In this document: positions 1 through 6,589 of the stretch, piece after piece | Position numbering within the stretch: the stretch's first letter is position 1 | How the letters are laid out: every line of letters begins with the position of its first letter | Assembly: GCA_964424125.1 (NCBI GenBank) | Contig: CAYRHS010000160.1 | Coordinates: forward strand, 1-6,864 | Source: CAYRHS01 sp964424125 | Lineage (GTDB): Bacteria; Actinomycetota; Acidimicrobiia; IMCC26256; JAOSJL01 | Length of the DNA: 6,864 bases | Direction: 5' to 3' | The notes under the pieces: generated by a model | Told to the model about the DNA's origin: nothing | Database searches by the model: none | What the model saw: the letters and a program-made list of their open reading frames with translations, nothing else | Position numbers and translations under genes: made by a program

Positions 1-686
1 GGATCGACGTGGTCGAGCGCGACCTGCCCGTCCCGAACCTCCCGCCCGCCTGGGTGCCCCACCTCTCCGCCCCGAACCTGGCCGAGCTTTTGGACATGGA
101 GGTCTCGATCGCGAACGATGCCGACCTCGCGGCAGTGGGCGAGACGTACTTCGGAGCCGGACGCGAGCACGACGACGTCGTCTACCTTACGATCTCGACG
201 GGGATCGGCGGCGGTGTGGTGCTCCGGGGGAAGCTGGTTCGGGGGGCGTGGTCGCTGGCCGAGCTCGGGCACACGATCGTGGACGCGACCGCGCTCGCGA
301 CCCGCGGGCCCCCCACCCTCGAGGAGCTCGGTTCGGGTACGGCGCTCGAGCGGCTCGCCACCGAAGCCGGCCTCGCGGCGACCGACGGGCGCGCGGTGAT
401 GGAACGCGTCCGTGCGGGCGACGAGGCGGCTGAGGCCGTGTGGAATCGGGTCGCGACCGCCATCGGGATCGCCGTCGTGAACGCGGCGTGGACGTTCGCG
501 CCTCGGATCATCGTCATCGGCGGAGGCGTCGGCCTCAACGAGGATCTCGTGCTCCCTGCCGCCCGCTGGGTGCTCGACCGCCACGGCCCCGGCAACCTCC
601 CCGAACCCATCGAGCTGGCTTGCGCACGCCTCGGCGACGACGCGGGCTTGCTCGGTGCTGCCGCGTGGCACGCAGCGATGAGCTGA
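1..686 (+). CDS. ROK-family sugar kinase-like protein, 5' partial
   Basis: The reading frame is open to the left edge, with its first whole codon at 3. The GTG at 9 is probably an internal valine, because the protein lacks the roughly 100 N-terminal residues that hold the ROK phosphate-binding DxGGT motif. Numbering from that GTG, visible ROK landmarks are IANDAD (34-39, Asp37 expected as catalytic base), the glycine-rich TISTGIGGGVV (61-71), AELGHTIVD (84-92) and the C-terminal APRIIVIGGGVG (164-175). Family members phosphorylate sugars such as glucose or N-acetylmannosamine in the cytoplasm, or act as transcriptional repressors when an N-terminal helix-turn-helix is present; the N-terminus is not visible, so the choice stays open. 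The GH of the sugar and zinc site is kept, but the CxCGxxGCxE zinc motif that normally follows is replaced by a stretch without cysteine (93-110). The gene ends 5 bases before a convergent gene. The ROK family call is firm; the substrate is unknown. Confidence 0.85.
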   Translation, partial: IDVVERDLPVPNLPPAWVPHLSAPNLAELLDMEVSIANDADLAAVGETYFGAGREHDDVVYLTISTGIGGGVVLRGKLVRGAWSLAELGHTIVDATALATRGPPTLEELGSGTALERLATEAGLAATDGRAVMERVRAGDEAAEAVWNRVATAIGIAVVNAAWTFAPRIIVIGGGVGLNEDLVLPAARWVLDRHGPGNLPEPIELACARLGDDAGLLGAAAWHAAMS

Positions 687-691
687 GTCGC

Positions 692-1825
692 TCACGGGAC
701 GTTCGAGCTGAACGCCACCGCGGCGAGCAGCGCCTGCCGAGGGAACCCCAGCTGCTGGCGTTTCTCCGCCGTCGCCGCGTCGACAACGGTGAGCAACGTG
801 CTCCCGTCGGCACGGGGCAACAGCACGTAGACGGACCCGGCACCCGCGGTCATCGCACCGGGGATCGACTCGGAGCCCGGGTTCTCCACCGGGAGTACGA
901 CCGAGCTCGCGATCTCGAGCTGGTCGGTCACCTCGATCAGCGACAGGCGCGCTCGATCGAGGAGCCAGAGCGCCTCGTCGGCCACCACCGCGACCTCGAA
1001 CCGGAGCGCTTCGCCGAGCTCTTCACCGACGTCGGCGCTCCCCGTCTCCTCCAGTGTGTCGGCGTCGACCCGGGTCACCTCCGTGCCCCGGATCACCCAG
1101 ACCGCACGGGAAGCACCCGCTACTGCGACGACGGGATTCGTGGACCGCTCCACGATCGCGCCGAGCGTCGGATCGGAGCCGACGTGGAGGCGGGCCAGGC
1201 CGACGGCGGAGCCGCCCCCGGTGACCGAGACCTCGAAGATCGCCACGGCACCGGACCCCGTCGTGACGACCCGCGCTGACGTCACCTCCGTGCCGTCGCC
1301 GAGGCCGATGAACGACGCGGGCAGGTCGAGGCGCTCGAGCTCGTCACCCGAAGCAGGATCGACCGCCGCGACCGATGCCGGGCCGGTCACGACCCACACC
1401 GCGTCGTCGGCCGGCGCCACCGCCGGCTCGACGAGCGGATCCACCTCCCCGAGAGGGGGAACGTTCGAGCGCACGCCGATCGTGTTCTCGGTGGCGTCCA
1501 GCACGCCGAAGTCGCCCGAGAACGGGCTGTAGAGGTCGACCGCCCCGGGGGCGCCCGCCACGGAACCGAAGGCCCGCACGGGAACGGCACGGGGATCGGC
1601 CAGGTTCTCGGGGTCGATGCGGACGGTCGTCGACCCGAACAGCCATAGGGCCTCCGGATCGGTCGGCAGGGATGCGTCCGGACGCGCCGTCGTCGTCGGC
1701 TCCGCACCGTCGCCGTGGTCGCGCCAACGAACGACGCCGAGGCCGACGAGCGATCCGACGACCGACGCGGCGAGCAGGATCACGAGGAACGTGAGCGGCT
1801 GGATCGGACGACGATCGGCGCTCAT
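692..1825 (-). CDS. Membrane-anchored protein with beta-propeller-like repeats, hypothetical
   Basis: This is a 377-residue protein of unrecognised specific function. Residues 1-10 are short and basic, then 11-32 form a hydrophobic segment (LTFLVILLAASVVGSLVGLGVV) followed by Arg, which suggests a signal anchor with the bulk outside the cell. A low-complexity linker rich in Thr, Pro and Asp follows (about 38-57). The rest contains recurring units of the pattern Ala/Ser-Val/Leu-Tyr/Trp-Val/Leu, then a strand ending in Val-Asp and a strand with Glu-Leu-type residues, beginning near 59, 142, 241, 285 and 331. This resembles Vgb/YncE-like beta-propeller blades, a fold used for binding or scaffolding. 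No catalytic motif or cysteine pair is evident. The ATG at 1825-1823 overlaps the stop of the upstream glycosylase gene (ATGA), so translation is probably coupled. No strong ribosome-binding site precedes the start, which fits coupling. A lipoprotein is unlikely because no lipobox cysteine is seen. Confidence 0.75.
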   Translation of the reverse strand: MSADRRPIQPLTFLVILLAASVVGSLVGLGVVRWRDHGDGAEPTTTARPDASLPTDPEALWLFGSTTVRIDPENLADPRAVPVRAFGSVAGAPGAVDLYSPFSGDFGVLDATENTIGVRSNVPPLGEVDPLVEPAVAPADDAVWVVTGPASVAAVDPASGDELERLDLPASFIGLGDGTEVTSARVVTTGSGAVAIFEVSVTGGGSAVGLARLHVGSDPTLGAIVERSTNPVVAVAGASRAVWVIRGTEVTRVDADTLEETGSADVGEELGEALRFEVAVVADEALWLLDRARLSLIEVTDQLEIASSVVLPVENPGSESIPGAMTAGAGSVYVLLPRADGSTLLTVVDAATAEKRQQLGFPRQALLAAVAFSSNVP

Positions 1826-2466
1826 CGAGCGCGCCGGGGCTCATCGGCCGCGACCGAGTCACCGGCCGCTCGCCAGCAGTACCAGGCGACCACCGAGCGG
1901 TACGGGCGGAAGACCGCACCCCACGACTCAAGGTCGTCGGGCTCAGGAACCGCGTCCAGTCCCCACGCAGCGCCGAAGCCCTTGCGGACCCCGTAGTCGC
2001 CGGTCGGCCAGACGTCGAGCCGACCGAGCTGGAACATGAGGAACATCTCGGCCGTCCACCGGCCGATGCCACGCACCCGTGTGAGTTCCTCGACCACGCG
2101 CCCGTCGTCCAGGCGCGCCATGCGATCCAGCCGTACCTCGCCGCCTTCCACCTTCCGGGCCAAGTCGCGGATCGACGCCTCCTTCGCGTTCGACAGCCCT
2201 ACCCGCCGCAGCGTCGCCGGCCGACGCGCGAGTACGGCCTCCGGCGTCGGCGCCCCGTCGAACAGAGCGAGGAAGCGGCCGTGGATCGCTCGCGCCGCCG
2301 CGCCCGCGACCTGCTGCGCGCAGATGGCGCGGGTGAGGGACTCGAAACGCTCGCCCGGCGGTCGGATCCCCCGCAGCCCGCACGGACCGTGACGCTTGAC
2401 GAGGCCGGCGACCACTGCGTCTCGACCCACGAGGTCGTCCACCGCGTTCGCGAGCTCTCGACGCAC
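1822..2466 (-). CDS. AlkA-type DNA-3-methyladenine glycosylase (HhH-GPD superfamily)
   Basis: This 214-residue protein has the architecture of base-excision-repair glycosylases that remove alkylated purines such as 3-methyladenine from DNA. The N-terminal half contains FESLTRAICAQQVAGAAA (41-58), which matches the family's LxxxIxxQQ helix. The helix-hairpin-helix is VRGIGRWTAEMFLMF (131-145). It is followed by the substrate loop DVWPTGDYGVRKG (151-163), with Asp157 in the position of the AlkA catalytic aspartate. FRPYRSVVAWYCWR (186-199) is the usual C-terminal family block. No four-cysteine iron-sulfur cluster is present, which argues against the Nth and MutY branches. It is shorter than E. 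coli AlkA because the N-terminal TBP-like domain is absent, as in many bacterial members. The GTG at 2466 is the first possible start, since an in-frame TAG lies at 2478-2476. A second GTG eight codons in, preceded by GAGAG, is a plausible alternative. Its last four bases overlap the membrane-protein gene. Confidence 0.88.
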   Translation of the reverse strand: MRRELANAVDDLVGRDAVVAGLVKRHGPCGLRGIRPPGERFESLTRAICAQQVAGAAARAIHGRFLALFDGAPTPEAVLARRPATLRRVGLSNAKEASIRDLARKVEGGEVRLDRMARLDDGRVVEELTRVRGIGRWTAEMFLMFQLGRLDVWPTGDYGVRKGFGAAWGLDAVPEPDDLESWGAVFRPYRSVVAWYCWRAAGDSVAADEPRRAR

Positions 2467-2546
2467 CTCGGCAGGCTAGGAGTGCCGAGCGGCGGATCGC
2501 TGCTCGCGCGGATCGACACCTCGGGCGCCCGCGGGCCACAATGAAA

Positions 2547-2560
2547 TAGAACGTGTTCTC
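2547..2560. promoter_or_regulatory. KstR-like operator (TetR-type palindrome)
   Basis: The sequence is TAGAACGTGTTCTC, with two perfect 5-base arms (AGAAC and GTTCT) around a 2-base centre. It matches the KstR consensus as I recall it (TNNAACNNGTTNNA, commonly TAGAACNNGTTCTA) at every fixed position except the last, where C replaces A. It stands in an AT-richer patch (2538-2563) inside otherwise very GC-rich DNA. It lies 44 bases upstream of the ATG of the first acyl-CoA dehydrogenase gene, so bound repressor would block the promoter of that operon. It also lies 86 bases upstream of the divergent glycosylase start; co-regulation of that gene is possible but has no functional logic. The consensus is established knowledge; binding here is inferred. 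No clear -35/-10 pair could be assigned around it. Confidence 0.7.
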
Positions 2561-2604
2561 ATCCGCGGTCGGTGGCCCTGCGCCGCCGGGGGTGCCCGAG
2601 CGAC

Positions 2605-3780
2605 ATGCAGATCGGCCTCACACCCGATCAGCTCGCCTTGCGAGGCGAGCTGCGCGAGTACTTCGCCGACCTCGTCACCGACGAGATCCGCGAGGAGATG
2701 GCCGGGGGCGAGCTCGGCGGTCCCAACGCTCTCGAGGCCTGCAAGAAGATGGGCGCTGACGGCTGGCTCGGGATCGGCTGGCCGGTCGAGTTCGGCGGCC
2801 AGGGCCGCTCGCCCATCGAGCAGGCGATCTTCTACGACGAGGCGCAACGCGCCGGAGCACCAGTGCCGATGCTCTCCATGAACTCGGTCGCGCCGACGAT
2901 CATGCAGTTCGGCACCCAGGAGCAGAAGGACTTCTACCTGCCCCGGATCCTGCGGGGCGAGATCCAATTCGCGATCGGGTACACGGAGCCGGACGCCGGG
3001 ACCGACCTCGCGTCACTCAAGACGCGCGCGATTCGCGACGGCGACGAGTGGGTCATCAACGGGCAGAAGATCTTCACCAGCATCGCCGAGCACGCCGACT
3101 ACGTGTGGCTCGCTTGCCGCACCGACCCCGACGCCGAGAAGCACCGTGGCATCTCGATCATCATCGTCCCCACCGATGCCGAGGGCTACAAGCTCACCCC
3201 GATCCACATCATGGGCTCGGCGCGCACCAACGCCACATACTACGACGACGTCCGTGTCCCCGTCGGCAACCTGGTCGGTGACGAGAACCGGGGCTGGGAC
3301 CTGATCGTCAACCAGCTCAACCACGAACGAGTGGCCCTCGGCCCGCCCGGATGGGTGTTCCGTCAGCTCGAGGAGACCGTCGAGTGGGCGAAGGCGACCC
3401 GTCTGCCCGACGGACGGCGCGTCATCGACCAGGAATGGGTCCAGCTCAATCTCGCCCGGGTGCGGGCCAAGGTCGAGTTCCTCCAGCTCCTCAACTGGAA
3501 GGTCGCCTGGGCGGCCACCGAGGGGACGCTCAACGTCGCCGACGCCTCGGCCACCAAGGTCTTCGCCACCGAGTTCTTCACCGAGGCGTACCGACTGCTC
3601 ATGGAGGTGGTGGGGCCCGCCTCGGCGCTGCGGTCCGGTTCGCCTGCCGCCGCGCTGCGGGGCCGTCTCGAGACCGCCTACCAGGGCACGCTCATCCTGA
3701 CGTTCGGCGGTGGGACCAACGAGGTGCAACGCGACCTGATCGCGATCTTCGGGCTGGGCATGCCCCGGTCCATGCGCTGA
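2605..3780 (+). CDS. fadE26: Acyl-CoA dehydrogenase, FadE26/ChsE4-like catalytic subunit
   Basis: This 391-residue protein is a full-length acyl-CoA dehydrogenase. It is expected to introduce the alpha-beta double bond into a steroid side-chain CoA thioester, using FAD and passing electrons to ETF. The N-terminal helical domain starts MQIGLTPDQLALRGELREYF. The middle beta domain includes FAIGYTEPDAGTDLASLKT (122-140) and INGQKIFTS (151-159), which contact FAD and substrate. NQLNHERVAL (236-245) carries Glu241, aligned with the catalytic base reported for mycobacterial ChsE4. The C-terminus has LTFGGGTNEVQRDLIA (365-380). Similarity to M. tuberculosis FadE26, recalled from memory, runs the whole length, including GAPVP, NSVAPTIM and EWVQLNLARV. 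The ATG at 2605 is preferred over the GTG at 2572 because family members begin at this residue; G-rich bases at 2588-2594 may serve as the ribosome-binding site. The second subunit gene follows after 10 bases. General family certain; steroid specificity likely, not proven. Confidence 0.88.
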   Translation: MQIGLTPDQLALRGELREYFADLVTDEIREEMAGGELGGPNALEACKKMGADGWLGIGWPVEFGGQGRSPIEQAIFYDEAQRAGAPVPMLSMNSVAPTIMQFGTQEQKDFYLPRILRGEIQFAIGYTEPDAGTDLASLKTRAIRDGDEWVINGQKIFTSIAEHADYVWLACRTDPDAEKHRGISIIIVPTDAEGYKLTPIHIMGSARTNATYYDDVRVPVGNLVGDENRGWDLIVNQLNHERVALGPPGWVFRQLEETVEWAKATRLPDGRRVIDQEWVQLNLARVRAKVEFLQLLNWKVAWAATEGTLNVADASATKVFATEFFTEAYRLLMEVVGPASALRSGSPAAALRGRLETAYQGTLILTFGGGTNEVQRDLIAIFGLGMPRSMR

Positions 3781-3784
3781 GGAG
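3780..3784 (+). promoter_or_regulatory. Ribosome-binding site of the second dehydrogenase gene
   Basis: AGGAG begins on the last base of the preceding stop codon and leaves a 6-base spacer to the GTG at 3791. It supports that GTG as the start and points to tight co-translation of the two dehydrogenase subunits. Confidence 0.7.
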
Positions 3785-3790
3785 CTGACC

Positions 3791-4894
3791 GTGGACTTCG
3801 GCTTCACCGACGACCAGGAAGCGCTCCGGGACCTGGCGCGCCGGATCCTCGCCGACCACGTCACCCACGAACGCCTGAAGGAGCTCGAAGCCGGCGGTGA
3901 CGGCGTCGATCACGAAACCTGGAGACGGCTCGCCGACGCCGGCGTCGTCGGCATCGCTCTGCCGGAGGAGCACGGCGGTGGCGGCCTCGGCTTCGTCGAG
4001 GCCGCGATCGTGTTCGAGGAGATCGGCCGACACGTCGCGCCAGTCCCCTACGTCTGGCACGGCGTCTCGGCAATGGCCGTGGCCGAGTTCGGCACCGACG
4101 AGCAGCGAGCGCGCCTGCTGCCCGGCGCCTGCTCGGGCGAGACGATCCTCACGAGCGCGCTCTCCGAGCTCGCGAACGAAGACGTCGCAGCGCCGACCAC
4201 GCGCGCGACCGGCGCCGGGCGCGACTGGCGGCTCTCGGGCGAGAAGCAGTTCGTGCCCTTCGCCGCCATCGCCTCCGCGATCCTGGTCCCCGCGACCGTC
4301 GGGGAGAACGCGGGCATGTTCCTCGTCGACCCGCACGGCGAGGGCGTGGCGCTCGAGGAGGGCCGAGCCACCAATCGAGAGCCCGTCTTCCGGATGACGC
4401 TCGACGGTGCACCGGCCGAACCGCTGGCCGAGCCCACGTCCGACGCGTCGATCGTCGACTGGGTCGCGGAGCGAGCGACCGCGGCCCTCTGCGTCGTGCA
4501 GGCCGGTGTCTGCGAACGCGCCCTACGGCTGACCGCGGACTACACGTCGAGCCGCGAACAGTTCGACCACCCGATCGCCGCGTTCCAGGCGGTGTCACAG
4601 CGTGCCGGCGACGCCTACATCGACACCGAGGCGGTCCGGCTCACCGCGTGGCAGGCGGCCTGGCGCATCGCCGAGGCGCTCCCCGCTTCCGACGAGGTCG
4701 CGATCGCCAAGTTCTGGTCGGGAGACGGCGCGTCCCGTGTCGTCCACGCCGCGCAGCACCTGCACGGCGGGATCGGCGTCGACACCGACTACCCGCTGCA
4801 CCGGTACTTCACCTGGGCCCGTTGGATCGAGCTCACCCTCGGGTCCGCGACCCGCCAACTCCGGACGCTCGGAGCTTCGATCGCCGCCCGCTGA
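3791..4894 (+). CDS. fadE27: Acyl-CoA dehydrogenase, FadE27/ChsE5-like non-catalytic subunit
   Basis: This 367-residue member of the acyl-CoA dehydrogenase superfamily probably pairs with the product of the gene 10 bases upstream, forming an alpha2beta2 enzyme as described for mycobacterial ChsE4-ChsE5. The N-terminus MDFGFTDDQEALRDLARRIL is typical. The sequence YTSSREQFDHPIAAFQAV (251-268) is the FAD-contacting segment, and HLHGGIGVDTDYPLHRYF (323-340) is the conserved C-terminal FAD block. The middle domain (about 115-215) is degenerate compared with its partner and lacks the YTEPDAGTD-type loop. At the place where the partner has catalytic Glu241, this protein reads Ala-Thr-Ala-Ala (229-232), so it should not catalyse alone. 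Recalled FadE27 shares REQFD-PI--FQAV and HVHGGVGVDTDHPVHRYF. The GTG start is fixed by the AGGAG just before it. The gene ends 29 bases from the convergent synthetase. Confidence 0.85.
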   Translation: MDFGFTDDQEALRDLARRILADHVTHERLKELEAGGDGVDHETWRRLADAGVVGIALPEEHGGGGLGFVEAAIVFEEIGRHVAPVPYVWHGVSAMAVAEFGTDEQRARLLPGACSGETILTSALSELANEDVAAPTTRATGAGRDWRLSGEKQFVPFAAIASAILVPATVGENAGMFLVDPHGEGVALEEGRATNREPVFRMTLDGAPAEPLAEPTSDASIVDWVAERATAALCVVQAGVCERALRLTADYTSSREQFDHPIAAFQAVSQRAGDAYIDTEAVRLTAWQAAWRIAEALPASDEVAIAKFWSGDGASRVVHAAQHLHGGIGVDTDYPLHRYFTWARWIELTLGSATRQLRTLGASIAAR

Positions 4895-4901
4895 GCCGTC
4901 G

Positions 4902-4921
4902 CCGGCGTTCCCGGCCGCCGG
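4902..4921. terminator. Possible GC hairpin between convergent genes
   Basis: CCGGCG (4902-4907) can pair with CGCCGG (4916-4921) around an 8-base loop in the 29-base gap between the second dehydrogenase gene and the synthetase. All six pairs are GC. No T-run follows on either strand, so it is not a classical intrinsic terminator; actinobacteria often use hairpins without a U-tract. In DNA this rich in GC such a stem can also arise by chance. Confidence 0.3.
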
Positions 4922-4923
4922 AG

Positions 4924-6543
4924 TCAGGACGAAGCGGCGAGGCGACGGGCGGTTTCTTTGGCCCACGTGTAGTCAGGCTTGCCGTTGGGGAGGCGGGAGA
5001 CCTCGTCGACGAGGAAGAGCTCGCGGGGCACCTTGTAGCGGGCGATGTGCTCCCGGCAGTGCGCCTGGAGCTCGGGGAGCGTCGGCGTGGCGCCGGCCCG
5101 GGCCTCGACGACGGCGGCGACGCGCTCTCCCCAGCGCTCGTCGGGCACGCCGACGACGAGCACGTCGAAGACGTCGGGGTGTGACTTCACCGCCGCCTCG
5201 ACCTCCTCGGGGAAGACCTTCTCGCCCCCGGTGTTGATCGACACCGAGCCGCGTCCGAGCAGCGTGATCGTCCCGTCGGCCTCGATCGTGGCGTGGTCGC
5301 CCGGGATCGAGTAGCGGACACCGTCGATCACCGGGAACGTGACCGCGGTCTTCTCGGGGTCCTTGTAGTAGCCGATCGGGATGTTGCCGGTGCGCGCGAG
5401 CCATCCAATCGTGCCCGAGCCGGGCTCGACCGGGCGCATGTCGTCGTCGACCACCGTCGATCCCGGGCCGGCGTCGACCGTCGTGACTCCGGCATCACGC
5501 CTGCCGCCTTTCTCGACGATCTTCATGCCGTTCATCCCGCTCTCGGTGGAGCCGATCGCGTCGAGGATCATCGCGTTCGGGAGCAGCTCGAGGAACTGCT
5601 CCTTGATCGACGGTGAGAACACCGCGGCAGTGCTGTTGAGCGTGAGCACCGAGGACGTGTCGATCTCGTCGCCGAGCTCCGCGAGCTTCTCCGCGAGCGG
5701 TCGCGCCATCGCGTCACCGGTGATGCTCACGGTGCTCGCCTTCCAGCGATCGACCAGACGCCACACGCGTTCGGGATCGAAATGGTCGATCAGCAGCACT
5801 CCGTTTCCTCGATGGAACGCGTTGAAGACGCCGAACTGACCCGCGCCGTGCATGAGCGGAGGCACCGGGAACATCAGGATCCATCCGCCGGCCTTCGCCT
5901 CCTCGGCGAGCTGCTCCGGCGACCGCACCGGCTCCTTCGTGAACGGGTCGAACCCGCCGCCCAGGGCAAAGAAGACGTCCTCCTGGCGCCACATGACCCC
6001 CTTGGGCAGCCCGGTCGTGCCGCCCGTGTAGAGCAGGTAGATGTCGTCGCCCGAGCGATCGACGAAGTCGCGCTCACCCGACTGCCCGCCCAGGGCGCGC
6101 TCGTACTCGATGGGCGCGAGCATCGAATCGTCTTGCGCGCTCCCGTCCTCGATGCGAACGAAGTGCCGCAGCGTCGGGACCTCGTCCTTTACCGCCGCGA
6201 TCCGTGAGGCGAACTGCCGCTGGTAGACGAGGGCCACGAGATCGGCGTTGTCGAAGAGGTAGCGCAACTCGGCTTCGACGTAGCGGAAGTTGATGTTCAC
6301 GGGGATGGCGCGGATCTTGAAGCACGCGTACATCGCCTCGACCCACTCGTTGTTGTTGTGCGCGTGGATGCCGATGTGGTCCCCCTCGCCGATCCCCTGG
6401 GACAGCAGGTGGTGAGCGAGTCGGTTGATCCGCCCCTCGAGCGCCCGGAACGTGAACTGCCTCTCGTCGTAAATCAACGCCGTGCGATCGGGAACGGCGT
6501 CGACGGTCAGTTCGAAGAGGTCCGCCAGGTTGTATGTCGCCAT
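4924..6543 (-). CDS. fadD19: Acyl-CoA synthetase, FadD19-like (steroid-CoA ligase)
   Basis: This 539-residue ANL-superfamily adenylating enzyme activates a carboxylic acid with ATP and then forms the CoA thioester. The phosphate-binding loop is LLYTGGTTGLPKGVMW (170-185). The adenine motif is IGSTESG (330-336). The ATP-ribose Asp416 lies in YSIPGDHATIEADG (411-424). The hinge is LLGRGSVSINTGGEKVFPEEVE (428-449), and the catalytic Lys522 lies in LPNGKPDY (518-525). Segments such as VNINFRYVEAELRYLFDN (82-99), TGDAMARPL (275-283) and LNSTAAVFSPSIKE.LLELLPN-type text (302-323) match M. tuberculosis FadD19 as recalled. FadD19 forms the CoA ester of C27 steroid acids in cholesterol side-chain degradation. 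The ATG at 6543 is preferred because the homologous sequence begins there and GAGG stands just upstream; a start 75 bases earlier would run into the regulator gene. It lies 46 bases downstream of a KstR-like regulator gene on the same strand, suggesting an operon. FadD19 versus a close paralogue cannot be decided by reading alone. Confidence 0.87.
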   Translation of the reverse strand: MATYNLADLFELTVDAVPDRTALIYDERQFTFRALEGRINRLAHHLLSQGIGEGDHIGIHAHNNNEWVEAMYACFKIRAIPVNINFRYVEAELRYLFDNADLVALVYQRQFASRIAAVKDEVPTLRHFVRIEDGSAQDDSMLAPIEYERALGGQSGERDFVDRSGDDIYLLYTGGTTGLPKGVMWRQEDVFFALGGGFDPFTKEPVRSPEQLAEEAKAGGWILMFPVPPLMHGAGQFGVFNAFHRGNGVLLIDHFDPERVWRLVDRWKASTVSITGDAMARPLAEKLAELGDEIDTSSVLTLNSTAAVFSPSIKEQFLELLPNAMILDAIGSTESGMNGMKIVEKGGRRDAGVTTVDAGPGSTVVDDDMRPVEPGSGTIGWLARTGNIPIGYYKDPEKTAVTFPVIDGVRYSIPGDHATIEADGTITLLGRGSVSINTGGEKVFPEEVEAAVKSHPDVFDVLVVGVPDERWGERVAAVVEARAGATPTLPELQAHCREHIARYKVPRELFLVDEVSRLPNGKPDYTWAKETARRLAASS

Positions 6544-6589
6544 GGTCCTCGGGAGTGGCTCGGGTCTCGGTCGAGTCTCGCGGCCCACG
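6544..6589 (-). repeat. Short direct repeat in the regulator-synthetase spacer
   Basis: GTCTCG occurs twice in this 46-base spacer on the + strand (6564-6569 and 6575-6580), spaced 11 bases start to start, about one helical turn. No KstR-type palindrome is present here. The repeat is short and could be chance. Confidence 0.25.

Noticed and set aside
440..1279. Long open frame of 279 codons on the + strand
   Set aside because: It is Arg/Gly-rich and lies out of frame over the ROK gene end and antisense to the propeller gene. This is the usual shadow of high-GC coding sequence; no family motif.
1458..1467. GGAACGTTCG, a possible second KstR half-site pair
   Set aside because: It lacks the 2-base centre between the AAC and GTT arms and sits inside the propeller gene, far from any start.
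2572..2604. GTG start at 2572 for the first dehydrogenase
   Set aside because: The added 11 residues (Arg-rich) are not found in family members, which start at the MQIGLTPDQ-type sequence encoded from 2605.
2476..2967. 163-codon open frame on the - strand across the operator region
   Set aside because: Antisense to the first dehydrogenase gene, with no recognisable domain; its extent follows from GC codon bias.
3013..3864. 283-codon open frame on the - strand
   Set aside because: Antisense to a clearly recognised acyl-CoA dehydrogenase, with composition typical of a mirror frame.
3692..4336. 214-codon open frame on the - strand spanning both dehydrogenase genes
   Set aside because: Antisense shadow that crosses the boundary of two well-supported genes; no motif.
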